Positions 33,827 to 45,148 of a stretch of 64,000 nt of DNA are shown one piece after another. The notes under the pieces are model-generated. The model was not told the DNA's origin. It did no database searches and saw only the letters and a program-made list of their open reading frames with translations. The stretch spans positions 52,787,751 to 52,851,750 of the forward strand of contig JAWZYU010000018.1 of the NCBI GenBank assembly GCA_038380435.1, given 5' to 3'. The translations under genes and the position numbers were made by a program. This stretch comes from Ryuthela nishihirai (lineage: Eukaryota; Arthropoda; Arachnida; Araneae; Heptathelidae). Within the stretch, counting starts at the first letter, position 1. The number at the start of each line of letters is the position of its first letter.

Positions 33827-34367
33827 TCAGACCAATTCAGAACAAGATTTCTGCCACTGTGCGCGGAGCTCGATGATAGAACACTGCAGGAAGTCTACGT
33901 ATGGAACCAGCAGTGGAGAGTCGGATAGGGGCATGGCTGACTTGGCAGTAGTGTCTGCCAAGTAATTGCCACTGTTTCCGACGTGACATGGCACACAAAC
34001 AGAAGAGAATGCTGGTTGTGGCTTCCAAACCATGGAGCTGCTGGTGGATTTCGAAAAGAACAGGGTGAGGCTTATGCCTCACCGAGATCAAAGCTTGTAG
34101 CGAGCTAAGCGAGTCTGTGTAAAGCACACACCGATGATGATGCTTAGCTGCCACATGGTCCAAGGCGAGATTGAAAACGTTCAACTCTGCAGTGAATATA
34201 GAACACTGCTGTGAGATCTGTTCTGCAATGACTGCATCACAGCAGACCATGTCTGATCCCACCGATGTGCCGGACTTCGAGCCATCTGTGAAAACAGGCA
34301 AGAAGTCCGGGTGCGTAGTACGATGGCTGGCAAAGAGTTGCTGGTATACAGAGTCGTGTAAAGTCAT
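33827..34367 (-). pseudogene. non-LTR retrotransposon RNase H domain
   Basis: The reverse frame encodes an RNase H fold with the first catalytic Asp in VFTDGSKSG, the Glu in FTAELNVFNLALDH and the second Asp in LYTDSLSSLQAL. After a frameshift near 34030 the last Asp is in GNSGNYLADTTAKSAM, seen in the second frame. This DEDD arrangement with an FTDGSK start is what I-clade and related LINEs carry at the end of ORF2. Reverse transcriptase and endonuclease are not present in the window next to it, so this is a truncated, dead piece. Confidence 0.78.
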
Positions 34368-34733
34368 TTGGGACTCAAACCTGGGAACTACATATAAGAG
34401 TCTCGTGCACTACCCTCTTATTAGATCTAGTTAAGGTAGTATCATTCAAACTATGGTAAATGAGGATACTCTAAGATGCACACGAAATAATTCTACGTAA
34501 AATAATGAAATAATTCTACGTAAAATAATGAAATAATTTTACATAATAATAATCACAGGGTATTGCTCTCCTGCACACGTATCCACGGATTAGCATCCAA
34601 ACCGCCGGAGACTGTCTTTCCAAGCCCAATGGTGTCTTATTTCTCACCGAGACCAGAAATGTAGTGAGCGGAGAAAATTCTCAATGCAGGCAAAGTTGGG
34701 ATCGAACCTAGGAATTACAAATTAGGAGTCTAG
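34366..34733 (-). repeat. SINE family A fragments, two pieces
   Basis: Piece one (about 34366-34420) is a reversed tRNA-like head, gggactcaaacctgggaact. Piece two (about 34560-34733) is the reversed core and head, cctgcacacgtatccacgga through ctttccaagcccaatggtgt to gggatcgaacctaggaatta. An ataattctacgtaaaataatga-type direct repeat lies between them at about 34486-34545. Confidence 0.6.
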
Positions 34734-36884
34734 ATATATATATACTGAGCAATCCACGATTCCCATATCACGGGACTACACGGACTGTGCTAAAGAGAAT
34801 ATGGTGCTGCCAAGAACTCTGTAATGGAAAGAAATTTGAATACCATTGACAATGGTGTCTTTTCCATGAAAACCATGCAGTTGCCTAAGGCGATACATTT
34901 TGAAATGAAAAGAAAAACGTTAGTTCCATTTTGTTAATTTCTTTTTCGTTTCGAAACCAAATATTTTAAATCAATTTGCTAGTAATGTCAATTCTGAGAT
35001 CCGTAAACTTCTATTTAGGTGTATGATTTCTTGCTTGTATAGATTTCGAATTATTTAATTTCTCTGAAAAACCCAACGGAAATGATATAAAATATCTGCA
35101 GTTCTGCTTTCACCTAAAGTTTATATCTAAAATTAACAAGTTTTCTTCTAGGGAATCGGAACTTTAATTATTAAAGCACTGAAAGTTTAGGGGACGTAAA
35201 CCGTTGTTACTATAATTGGATCTAGATCTGTTGCAGACACTGTAAATAAATAAATAAAAAAATAAATAGATAAAGTATTACGTAAGCTAGAATCTTTCAC
35301 AAGTGTAATTGCGTCATAAGAATTTGCCTAAGAAATTAATTAAAGCTTTAATAATGTGTATTGTTTCAAACAATTTAATGAAATCAATTTACATTTCAGA
35401 AGTATGTATAATATTTATTTCAATATTAAACAATTTTGAATGATTTTTGGAAAACAAAATATACATTTTTAAAACATTTCAGCTCCTATTACTTTAAACA
35501 CTGAATGAATATTGTTGAAAATCTAGAGTTCAATAAATTTGAATATGATTTTTAATTTATCTTTAGTCACATTTTCCCGCTAAATGCATATTTAGAAGTC
35601 ATAGCCTTTCAAAGTTATATTCCCATTTATATAACAAGAAAATTATTTAATATTTTGTTATGGCAAGGTAGCTTTATATGAATGCAAAAGGGTGGTAAGA
35701 GAAGGAACGGGTGTGCTCAAGCGAAGAAGTTTGAGAGCGGAAGTCCCAGCAGGTGCTTCAGCAAATAACAGTTATACAGAATTATCTGGAACAATGCTAT
35801 CCTAACCAGTGGGTTTTGTCTGTCGTGACCTTTGCCAAGGAGCTGCAGCAGGTGTGACTGCATATTGCAATCTAGAAGTGGGACAATAGACAAGGGGACA
35901 ATGTTTTCAGATTCATTCTACAACGTGACCTGTTTTACTGTCTAGGTTCTCTTCGTTTAGAGAGTGATGGAAAGAGGCCGTTTCGTTAAATATTTTCATA
36001 GACTCAGACATAAATACTTTAACTTTGGGCGTCCATGTTAAGAAGTACATTATTGTAAACAGTACGAATTTAATAAATAATGTTAAGGGGTTTTGGCCAG
36101 CAACAAATTGCTTTTTTGCTGTCAAAGTTTTTTCCACACAGGATTAAAATTGTTTGATAAATGAGCAATTTAACAATAAAAAACATTAATATGTTTAAGT
36201 ATGAGTCAATTATTTGAATGCAAAAATACACTAGTGTACAAAACTCTGCAAATATTGCCTTTAATTTGCGTTTATTGATTCGCTTTTGCCTTAATGTCAA
36301 TAAATTCTATTGAAAAGTCACGAATAACATGAATACTGAACATTTAGGACCTAGTGCATTTCTACGCCACAAACTGACCTACTTACTCTAACGGCTGTGG
36401 GTGAGTATTTTTACTTGTGGAAACTTTCTATCTCAACGATTGACTTTCGGCTTTTCTTCAACTTGATTGCAACGGGGCTTTTCTACGCTGCTTTTTTCAG
36501 CAACAGAGTTTTTTCTGCTGTTGCAGACCTTCTATGTTCTCAGCGCTATTTTAAAATTTTCCTCTCTTTTTTTAATTTTAACTTATCTATTTTTTTTGCT
36601 ATTTTTGGTCTCTGAAGCGGATTTTTTTGGGTCCTTTATTTTTGTTATTCTCACCAACTGATATATTTTCGCTACTCTTTCTATCCGATAACTTGATTCA
36701 GTAAACTTGAACATGACTATCACCTCATCATCAGAGATACACAAGGCTCAACATGTGTGTAATCTATTAAAGGTGGTGAGTATTTAAAAAAAAAGACCTT
36801 ATCACTTCGAATAAAGAAAAATAAAACACAGTTATAAACTAAAGCAAGTTTTTAAAATGATTTGCTCAATCAAGTACATTTACA
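34734..36884. other. mostly unassigned DNA
   Basis: Apart from the candidate exon at 35735-35851, nothing is recognised. Frames at 36070-36300 and 36397-36661 are AT-driven, rich in Phe, Leu and Ile, with no domain. Confidence 0.45.
35735..35851 (+). other. weak candidate exon
   Basis: A 39-codon open stretch containing VLQQITVIQNYLEQCYPNQW and then VLSVVTFAKELQQ lies in a locally GC-richer segment. It ends at cagcag|gtgtga, which would be an acceptable splice donor. Its amino-acid make-up looks like real protein rather than AT noise. The upstream side has only weak acceptor candidates (tcccag, ctcaag) without a pyrimidine tract. I do not recognise the protein. It could be a chance frame or an old mobile-element piece. 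Confidence 0.2.
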
Positions 36885-37135
36885 TGACAAATCGTTGGGA
36901 ATCCTTTAAATTTCATTATCGACTTAGTCCTCGGCAACGAGTCCACTAAACTTCGGAGATCTTCAGCAGTAATGACTCTGAACAAACCGTGAATAATTGC
37001 CTCAATTAACTCCCTTTTGTTGCTGGGATTCCAGCGTGAGACGATGATTTTCCATTTGAACTATAGATTTTTAATGAGGATTAAGTCTGGACTATTACCC
37101 ACTACTTAAAGATCTTTATATTTCTTTGATTCATC
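36885..37135 (-). pseudogene. Tc1-like transposase C-terminal fragment
   Basis: The reverse strand reads NSPDLILIKNL (a decayed SPDLNPIENLW catalytic-Glu motif), then NPSNKRELIEAIIHGLFRVI and AEDLRSLVDSLPRT-KSIMKF followed by KGFPTI. That order and the 'LVDSLPRR…I…KGFPT' ending are characteristic of Tc1/Tc3-like transposases. There are stops and at least one frameshift, and the rest of the protein is absent. Confidence 0.65.
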
Positions 37136-38220
37136 TATTCAACTCTGGTTTTTGTCAGTGTCCTTCTGAATTCTCGTGATGTATTAAGATGTAAGTTAAC
37201 AATTGACAGGAGTAATTTCTTTTGCAGAACCTTCTTTTACAATACCAGAAGTTTGGTATTTTTTGTAGTTAAGAACAGAAATTTCTTTTCCAGAACCGTA
37301 GTTTGGTAAATTTATAGTTAACAATTAGGAGCAGAATTTTCTTTGCAGAACCTTAATTTGATATTTTTTGAAGTTAACCATTAACAGAAAAAATTTCTTT
37401 TCCAGAACTGGTTAGTTTTTTTTTTCAGTTTAGAATACCGTAAAATCTCATGAAGTCGTCCTACATCGTTTTCTAGACACCATATATTATAGAGCTGATC
37501 TGGTGCTTCTTGGTTGAAGTTGTGCGGCATCACTACCAAATATTGAAATGCGCAACGTGTCATTACCATTGTTCAATTTTCAGTGATCGAGGACTTGGTG
37601 CTCTATAGTCCAATTTAAATGTTTGACTTTTATCGCTGGTTAAGACTTATTTTTTCTTACCTTCAAATATTTCGAAATTAATTTCTTCGAAGGGATCTGC
37701 ACAAATACTGACTCCTGACGTTTGCAGTAATTTCTCTAATATCTTCAGAATATCTTCTGCGATTTTGTAAAACTACTCTACAATTTTTTTTTCCTATTTC
37801 TCTGACTCACTTTAAGTATGCGACCACTGATGTAGTTTGAGCCACTTAAATGTTTCTATGATAATCTTAACAAATAAAAAGAAATGTAAGGAATTTTCCA
37901 CTTTTTAAAATATGACGACAAAGATGGGAGCTCTAGTTCAGACTATGCTAAATAATTTAAAAAATACAAACATTTCGCAGAGTTTTTAATTTTTTTCTTA
38001 CTAAAAATTAATAGTTAGGTCATTATATCTCTGAGTCAGGGCCAGACTTTGACCTTCTGAGAACATAAACTTTATGTTAAGAAGCCCCAAAAATTCGAAA
38101 GTCGAAATATATATTTATTTTCCTAAATGAAGAGAACATTGAAAAACAAACAAAACGTTTTCTGAGGACCCTTACATCGTGATGCATCTAAGCTTTAATT
38201 AACTTATCCATAAATCAAGC
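37136..38220. other. unassigned DNA
   Basis: Three loosely related stretches reading aatttcttttccagaacc / attttctttgcagaacctta repeat at about 37203-37410, a short degenerate tandem. No gene is recognised. Confidence 0.45.
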
Positions 38221-38565
38221 CCTGCTCTCAGTGGCACTTTTTTGCACACAATAGACCAAAAGATCAGATCAAAAGAACCTGGAGAAAGTTGGGGAAGGAA
38301 ACCCACTGGAGAGTTGGAAGGAGACAGATGATATTTCTCCTTCAAGTCCTTCGAACGCATTTTTAACTGTGCAATTGTTTTGGCTCCCCAGCTCACAGAC
38401 CCATGGATTAACTTTCCATCCGATGGACGGCGGCCTTCCCAACCCCAAAAATGTTTTCTTTCTCACCAAAGGTAGAACGGGGGTTAGTGGAGATATATAA
38501 CGCAGGTAAAGTTGGGACTCCAACCTGACAACTGCAGATTACGAGCCTGACAACTGAGACAACCT
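38221..38565 (-). repeat. SINE family A, full-length but old
   Basis: Reversed tail ctctcagtggcacttttttg, core ggaaggaaacccactggaga, ccatccgatggacggcggcc, and the tRNA-like head complement gggactccaacctgacaact through gcagattacgagcctgacaa. Confidence 0.8.
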
Positions 38566-38790
38566 CTTATTAATGCTAGTTGAAAACTTGAAAACATCTA
38601 ACTCAACTGCTTGCACGTAAACATTAACTCAATATTGAGTTAATGTTTACGTGCAATGAGTTGAGAGGTTTAACGAGTTAATGTTTACGTGCAAGCAGTT
38701 GAGTTAGTAAACACTAACTCAACTGCTTGCACGTAAACATTAACTCGTTAAACCTCTTATTTATAGCTAGTTGAAAACTTGAAAACATTT
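38560..38790. repeat. nested palindrome between direct repeats
   Basis: The motif ctaactcaactgcttgcacg followed by taaacattaactc occurs forward (38598), reversed (38632), reversed (38666) and forward (38715), making two back-to-back hairpins. The arms of the second are ~42 bp and nearly perfect. The cluster sits between direct copies of cctcttattaatgctagttg + aaaacttgaaaacat (38562 and 38753). The sub-motif gtgcaagcagttgagtta appears again at 39943 inside a SINE B tail. Confidence 0.85.
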
Positions 38791-39265
38791 GTTTAGCTTA
38801 TTGTAAGATTTATAAGAATCAGGACAATGGATGCTGTTTTAAGGGAAATATATCAACTGCCTGAAGGATTTGTGTGGATTTGAAGGTGTTGTTTTCAGGA
38901 TTTATGGATTCAATACCGAAACATGGATATAAAGAATTGAGTCAATTAGACTGCGCAGTTGAAGCATCGAAGATTCGCTTAAGGAATTGATTGATTGAGC
39001 TATTAATCACTGGTCAATCAACCATAATTCCATAGATAGAAAATAGTTAATTTATTGACATGTGAGTGCAGACTTCTAAGAGCATTTGATGAGTCGGCTA
39101 CTCCGTCTCATTGGCTCATTTGCTTCGCCACTGGAATTAATAGTTCATGAAAATGTAGAAGGTTATTTATAAGATTTATGTTGACTTTGATGGCTTGATT
39201 TTTAAAAGCCGTTTACGGGAATTTGAAAGGTCTTGATAATATTGTTATAAGATTTATAATTTATA
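38791..39265. other. unassigned DNA
   Basis: No recognised feature. Confidence 0.5.
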
Positions 39266-39612
39266 GGGTTGGGTTGTTTTACCTCTGAGCGGCACTTTTT
39301 TGCACACCATGGGCTAAATGGCCAGGTCACATGGACCCCGAAGGCTCAGAGAAGGTTGGGGGAGGGGACCCACTGGAACAGCTGTTGGGAGACAGATGGT
39401 AGCCTCCCGTCAAGGCCATCCAGCGTGTTCTTTAACGTGCACAGGGTATGGCTCTCCCGCACACGGGAAGCCAAATAATCGGGATAACGGGAAGCGAATA
39501 ACGGGAAGCGAAGCCATCCGCCGTCCGTCGGATGGGGCTTAACGTCCCATCCGACGGACGGCGGCCTTTCCAAGCCCATCGGTGTCCCCTACTGACCGTG
39601 GGCAGGGCGGAA
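39266..39612 (-). repeat. SINE family A, young, headless copy with internal palindrome
   Basis: The tail gggttgggttgttttacctc and core are near-identical to the copies at 48230, 53561 and 58679. It stops at gaccgtgggcagggcgg without the tRNA head, yet is flanked by the perfect 12-bp duplication ttataatttata (39254-39265 and 39613-39624), so it inserted in this form. Inside, the usual segment is replaced by a repeated gataacgggaagcgaa stretch and the palindrome ccgtccgtcggatggggctt then aacgtcccatccgacggacgg. Confidence 0.9.
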
Positions 39613-39646
39613 TTATAATTTATAGAAAAATGATCTGTTTCTGTAA

Positions 39647-39684
39647 GAATTTCGCTATTCTTCTGCATGCGAATAGCGAAATTC
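39647..39684. repeat. perfect 14-bp-arm hairpin
   Basis: Arms gaatttcgctattc and gaatagcgaaattc enclose a 10-base loop (ttctgcatgc). Confidence 0.85.
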
Positions 39685-39799
39685 AATAATTAAATAAGAA
39701 TATGAAATCTTTCATCAGGCTTGGTAAGAATATGACATAATTGATTAACTTAGGAAATTGTGCACATTTTATGAGTTGCTTACAACATATGGGAAACTG

Positions 39800-40012
39800 C
39801 GATTGGCTACTGATCAAAGGGATCTGGATTCGAGCCCCAGGTAAGTCAAAGAAGTCTGTGCTATCTTTCTGCTAAAGTCTCACCTTCCTCACAAATCTTC
39901 GCTATTGCGTGCTAAAGTGACAGGCTCCTGTCAGACCTCTACGTGCAAGCAGTTGAGTTAAATGGCCTCTATGGCCAAGCAGCTGAGCAGCTTTAGGGGT
40001 AACACTATATTT
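39800..40012 (+). repeat. SINE family B
   Basis: Anticodon and box B region gattggctactgatcaaagg then cgagccccaggtaagt; tail gacaggctcctgtcagacct. The tail has a duplicated end (cctctacgtgcaagcagttg and cctctatggccaagcagctg). Confidence 0.82.
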
Positions 40013-40567
40013 AAGTATCTACTAAACGTTTTACGATTACGTTATTGATCACTTTCTGGATTAGTCGGAATTCCTTTTCAAGTTGCGAATATTAAGAATT
40101 TAATCAGTTGATTTCAAGATTTCAAAGGATTTATTGGTTAGTTGGGCTGGTACATGAATTTATTTTTTTCTTGAACCCAGATTTACATTTCAAAAGAATT
40201 TTTTTTTAGCAAATAGAAAGTTCTTCATAAATGAGTGAAATCATGATTTAAAAGTAAACGTATTCAAGATAAACGCTGTAATTAAGCTTAATATGAATGA
40301 ATGGAGACTAAAATAGTCTATCTTATCAGAATTGTTTAGCCACCATATATATATATTTTTTTGCATATCTGTATCAAAAATGTTCGCTCCTCGTAAGAAT
40401 AGAATTTCGTTTACTTGTAACTTAAAAAGAAGAAAAGAAATCATTTGTTTATCCACGATTTTTGGCTTATCCTTGCTGTCTCTTCTTTGTGTAACAATTT
40501 GTCATTACCTCGAAGTGTAGAAAGAAATCGGTACCATTTACCAAAACTTTATTACTTATTGTTCCTC
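40013..40567. other. unassigned AT-rich DNA
   Basis: No recognised feature. Confidence 0.5.
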
Positions 40568-40740
40568 TTGACAAAATATTGGATGCACAATCTCCATGCA
40601 GCCATGGGCTTACAGGGATCCAACCAGATTGCGCAATTGAGTTTTTCATAAGCTTCTAATCTGAGCTTCAGCTGTTGAACTTTACCAATAAGTCCAATTT
40701 TAATAAAGTCCTGTTGGACATTGCCTATTCATCGCATTCT
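40568..40740 (-). pseudogene. LINE ORF C-terminus, degraded
   Basis: The reverse strand reads AEAQIRSL, a stop, then KTQLRNLVGSL. This aligns with DVAQDRYVWRTKLHNLVGLP of the 10420-10620 copy, including the position of the terminal stop. It is recognisable mainly by that comparison. Confidence 0.5.
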
Positions 40741-41118
40741 ATGGCTTGTACTTTCTTTGAGGTCTTTAAAGACATTAAAATTTTACCTCAATTAAATAAA
40801 ATTTCTTTGAGGTCTTTAAACACACAGTAATGGAATCACAATAATGGCTAATGATTCCTTTGCATCATCATTGCTTGAAGCCGAACCATGAAATGCCCAT
40901 GATATTAACCGTTGCATTATGAATAGCGTACAAATTAATATTTTTCTGGGTATGTCATAGGACAAGATTGCCCTGAGTTTAAAGGAAAGAGGCATTTCTT
41001 TCCTTAGGAATATCCATCAACTGATTAACACGTTCGTTGCCATGAGCATTACTGGCAATACTCAAATGCAGGGCCGGGGCTAACTATTTTGTCGCCCACA
41101 GCGAACTGTGACATTTCT
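40741..41118. other. unassigned DNA
   Basis: A short direct repeat tttctttgaggtctttaaa occurs at about 40751 and 40803. No gene is recognised. Confidence 0.5.
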
Positions 41119-41210
41119 ACTCCTTAATCTGATATATCCTCCTTAATCTGATCCATTCTCCTTCTAAATCTGATATACCCTCCTTAATCTGATCCATTCT
41201 CCATTCGTCA
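41119..41210. repeat. ~20/48-bp minisatellite
   Basis: Alternating units tccttaatctgatatatcct, ccttaatctgatccattctc and ttctaaatctgatataccct make about four to five copies, arranged as a higher-order pair. Confidence 0.8.
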
Positions 41211-41387
41211 TTATTTACAGCAATGGAAAACCATTTGTTGAAAAATATGCCATGCTTACTGTAGTTAACCTTACTGCAGCTATCTATGGTCGTTAGTTTG
41301 CTGGCAAATTTGCCGCCCCTAAACAAATGCGATCCGATCTCACTGGTTCCTTGAATATCACCCGTCCTGCTCACTAAGCATTTGCTT

Positions 41388-41563
41388 TAATTCTCTGAGC
41401 CTTCAGGAGTTCTTGTAACCTGGCCATTTAGCCAGAGATTCTTAGAGTTCTTGTGACCTGCCATTCTTTACCTTCTCTGAGCCTTCGGGGTTCTTGTGAC
41501 CTGGCCATTTGGCCCATTGTCTGTAAAAAAGTGCCACTCAGAGGTAAAACAACCAACCAGCCA
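41388..41563 (+). repeat. SINE family A, 3' part with internal duplications
   Basis: The end segment ttctctgagccttcaggagttc through cttgtgacctggccatttag is present in three partial tandem copies (41392, 41430, 41473). The final one runs into gtaaaaaagtgccactcaga and ggtaaaacaacc. Confidence 0.8.
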
Positions 41564-42360
41564 ACATGATATTTTTGAATTTCAGGATTTGGTTATGCAG
41601 TGAAAGCTTGAAAAGAGTGTGTGGCCTCCATTTTGCAATGAGTGTAACTTTCATTTGTGTGTTATCTGTTTGCCTCAATAACGCTGAGAAATACAAAAAC
41701 TCTCTTTAAAACAAGGAATTAAAAATTTTCGTCAATTTAAAGTAAATATTGCCCGTGATGCTCATGGCACTTAGACAAAGAAATATCAGTAGCACGCCAT
41801 GAACATCACCTGCGATATCAATTTCTAAAACACCAAACACATTGTTTTTCAAAATGTTTTTTTGAGAATTGTCGATATGTATAAAAGTGAATTTAATAAA
41901 GCGCACTGAAACTAAAATTCGATTCATGTAACCTCGAAGAAATATATATTTAGCCTCGTACACACGTGGAACGTACGTGTAAAAAATAGGACGATATTTA
42001 ATGATCATTCTACCCCTTCCTCTGGAAAAAAAATCAAATCTTTTATTTAGTTTCTACCCCTTAAAATTTTCACATATTTGCAGACCTCTCTGAACAGTAC
42101 ACTGAACAGTACTCCTTAATATTTAGATAATTTGTTATTCGAATGTATTTTACTCTTTTTTGCACTTTGCTTTTAACTTTGATTTGTGAGTTTAATAATT
42201 TTTATCTGTTTATTATTTTACTGTTTATCTTGTTTGGCGCAATATGACCTTAGTTGTCCTTGCCCATAAAACTTCAAACCAAACTTATTATTTGAACTAA
42301 CTTATTAAATGAAATTATCTTTTGAGTATTACATTGAATACGTTCTTCGTGATATTTTCC
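41564..42360. other. unassigned DNA
   Basis: The 100-codon reverse frame 41706-42008 has hydrophobic stretches but no recognised family, and I do not call it. Confidence 0.4.
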
Positions 42361-42675
42361 CAGCTGGGTCAGCGTTGAGATTTATCTCCGCAAAACTCTC
42401 TGCCCACGGTCAGTAGGGGACAACGATGGGCTCGTAAAGGCCGCCGTTCGTCGGATGGGACGTCAAGCCGTGGTCTGTGTGCGGGAGTGTCGTGCCCTGT
42501 GCACGTTAAAGAACACGCTGGATGGCCTTGACGGGAGGCTATCATCTATCTCCCAACAGCTGTTCCAGTGTGTCCACTCCCCCAACCTTCTCTGAGCCTT
42601 CAGGGTTCTTGTGACCTGGCCATTTAGCCCATTGTCTGCAAAAAAGAGCCGCTCAGAGGTAAAACAGTCAAACAG
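42361..42675 (+). repeat. SINE family A, tRNA head missing
   Basis: Starts at cagctgggtcagcgttgaga, immediately after where the tRNA T-arm would end, then runs through the core cacgttaaagaacacgctgg to aaaaagagccgctcagaggt. It is a 5'-truncated copy. Confidence 0.88.
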
Positions 42676-42955
42676 CCAACATGATATTTTTGAACCGTGT
42701 CTTGTGGTATTTGAAGATATTTATTCTTGTCATCATTTAAATGATTTTATCTCTTCCTCTCTTATTTAATACTTATTACTGTCAAGAATAAGAGAAATAC
42801 AAAATCTCTTTTTAAAAACATAACCATCAAGCTTTAAAAAATACAGTAATAAAATGTTTTTTGAAACATTTTCCTTTATTTCGAAGAGAAGAAAACAAAG
42901 TTTCCCATCGGATCCAATTCGGAATCTGGCAGCAGCAGCGGGCCAACGATGCTTC
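42676..42955. other. unassigned AT-rich DNA
   Basis: No recognised feature. Confidence 0.5.
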
Positions 42956-43225
42956 CTCCCCTTGAACATTCGGTGGCATTCAAACGCAACCGTCCGAAGT
43001 GTGCGGCACGCGCGGATCTAGGTTACTAGGGAAGTGCGTGTGTGGCCGGCGTGTGTTCAGGGGCCTGTTTAAGGGTGAGGCGTATAAACTTCAAGGTGGG
43101 GATGGCTCATGACGGCGGTTGGAGTGGGGCACCCCGACCGGCGGCTCTAAGTGGGACAAGGGGCCTGCGGGGGTAATTAGGAAAAGCACACACAGGGGAG
43201 GAAAAGTGTGCTGCTGGTGGTAATC
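42956..43225. promoter_or_regulatory. GC/CpG-rich island
   Basis: This stretch has the most strikingly G+C-rich sequence in the window. It contains many CpG words (gcggcacgcgcggatctagg, ggccggcgtgtgttcagggg, gacggcggttggagtggggc, gaccggcggctctaagtggg) between AT-rich flanks, and it is not part of either SINE family. No long open frame crosses it. It could be a CpG-island-like promoter with a non-coding first exon, or a piece of an unrecognised repeat. A 22-codon frame (43320-43388, starting MKSFTADDEKIIYLRSIGGK) lies 95 bp downstream and is the only nearby short ORF with ordinary composition. Confidence 0.35.
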
Positions 43226-44167
43226 TTTTTTTTACGCGTGTCTAATTTAGTGATAACACCCGAGGAAGTGTTGTTCTAAAGCAGAAACGATCAATTCCAA
43301 TATTAAAAGCAGGATATTTATGAAGTCATTTACCGCTGACGATGAGAAAATTATCTATTTGAGGTCAATTGGAGGAAAAGCTCTGTAATCTTCGGGGAAA
43401 GTAACAACGTATAGAAAGTTGGAGATTCCGGACAATATGAGAGGGTCTCAGACGAACAGTTAAAGAGGCAGGATTTTTTTTGTGTTTCACACGTTTAAAT
43501 AGATTCTTGCAAATTTATCGGAGTGGACATTCATTTCAGTGTTTCAATTTATGATAGATATTTATAAATCAGTTTTACCAACAATTTCTTATTTCCGTTT
43601 GTTTTATCATTCTCATAAACCTAGAACAGAATGAAGGGTTTTTGATTTCTCAACATCTTTAAGTTCTCGAGAATTCTCAGAAATTCCCGAAATATCTGAT
43701 TATATGTAAAATAGTTTTTTTTTTCTCTCAGCTTTTTTTTTCATATCTTTTGTTAAAAAAAGTTAAGTTATAATTAATAAAAAGGCTTGTTTACCATTGT
43801 TATTAATAAACAGAAAAATGGTAATTGTAAAACAACCATTTTTATGTTTATCATTTTTTATAAAATAAAAACAACAATTTATATTAAAGGAAATTATTCT
43901 CTGTTTTATGTTTAGTTTTAGTAAAATATTTTTATTTACGACAAACATTTTCGCATTGGGTTTAAAGAGATACTTTAAAAAAACTTAAGGCATCGATTGC
44001 TTTATCTAATAATCGTGTTGTCTGTCTTGAAACAAAAATTTCTGAAGTCGAGAAATTTGTTTCATTTTGTGATGTTAGTATTATAGTTAAAAGAGAGTGC
44101 TTTGTGTTTGGTATTACTTTGTATCCTTCATAGAACCTGTTATGTATTAAATTAAGGTCAGGTATGA
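43226..44167. other. unassigned DNA
   Basis: AT-rich downstream of the GC island; reverse frames at 43763-43948 and 43962-44171 have no domain. Confidence 0.45.
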
Positions 44168-44276
44168 GCATCCTCTCAGATCTCCTACTGTGGCATATAA
44201 ACTGATAGGCTCCTGTCAGACCTCTGTGGCAAGCAGCTGCTTGAGGGGGTATTTATTTTTTTTATCTTTATTATTA
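44168..44276 (+). repeat. SINE family B, 3' half
   Basis: Starts at catcctctcagatctcctac, has tail hairpin ctgataggctcctgtcag and gcaagcagctgcttgagggg, then a T-rich end. The hairpin has a C-to-T change that still allows a G:U pair. Confidence 0.88.
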
Positions 44277-44982
44277 TGAGTAGCAGATTTTTCGAGAAGC
44301 AAACATTTTGGAAATTGTATATTTCTCGAGAAGGAATTCTTGAGAAGAAACTAATGAAATGTATACATATTTGGAATAGACACGAAAAATAAAGCAAAAT
44401 AAAATATGATAAAAAAAAATTATCTTCTGACACTGGTTTCCATCGGTGTCGCCAAGGTTCCTTTGGGGCCGTTTTAAAAATTTATAGATGTTTTCCTTGA
44501 GTTTTCTGTAAATACACATTAAACAGAATATACAATAGTTTTCAGATTAACGTAGTCAAGCGTGTTTGATTCCACAGGAAATCTTAGAAATCATGGATAC
44601 ACTATCAGAATACTCATAAATTTGTAGAGACGATAAATATTATTTCAACTAGTTTTATACAAGAAAAACTTTGTGAATTCCTCAAAGGAGACATTAGGAA
44701 GAGTACATAAAGAACGTTGGAAAAGGCAAAGGGGCGGTGGGGTGATAAAGGATGGGAACCACTGGTTTAACATTACAGTCAAAAGGAGTTAAAATCTCTC
44801 CAGATCCATATGAAGCTTTCATATGAAGTTGGCACAAAGTTACATATGGTAAAGCATATTTAATAATTGTAGAGAAGCATCATCATTTGAACGAAACTTC
44901 AAAATCAGTAAGAATATGAATGAATATATGGAGTTATTTTCTCATCCTTGCAATTTGAAATGAAATGAACTGAATAATTTAA
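44277..44982. other. unassigned DNA
   Basis: A hAT-like right terminus (gatgggaaccactggttta, near 44753) has no obvious left partner. No gene is recognised. Confidence 0.4.
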
Positions 44983-45085
44983 GCTGGATTATTTTACCTC
45001 TGAGCGGTACTTTTTTTTGCACACAATGGGCTAAATTGTCCGGTTACAAAGCCCTCGACGACTCGGAGAGGTTTGGGGGAGCCAA
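44983..45085 (-). repeat. SINE family A, tail fragment
   Basis: Reversed tail attattttacctctgagcgg through gcacacaatgggctaaattg to agaggtttgggggagcc. Confidence 0.8.
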
Positions 45086-45148
45086 TGTGATGCAGCCTTC
45101 TGGACAGATGTATGTCACATAACTAAACAGTCTCTTTCGACTGATGTA

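Noticed and set aside
37381..37569. HTH part of the Tc1-like fragment at 36885
   Set aside because: The frame (MVMTRCAFQYLVVMPHNF…) does not match a transposase HTH that I can recognise.
41706..42008. 100-codon reverse-strand membrane protein
   Set aside because: Hydrophobic runs are expected from T-rich DNA; no start context or homologue recognised.
43320..43388. Short protein starting MKSFTADDEK
   Set aside because: Only 22 codons, with no homologue recognised and no evidence of transcription; noted under the GC island instead.
44560..44770. hAT element ending gatgggaaccactg
   Set aside because: Only one terminus is visible.
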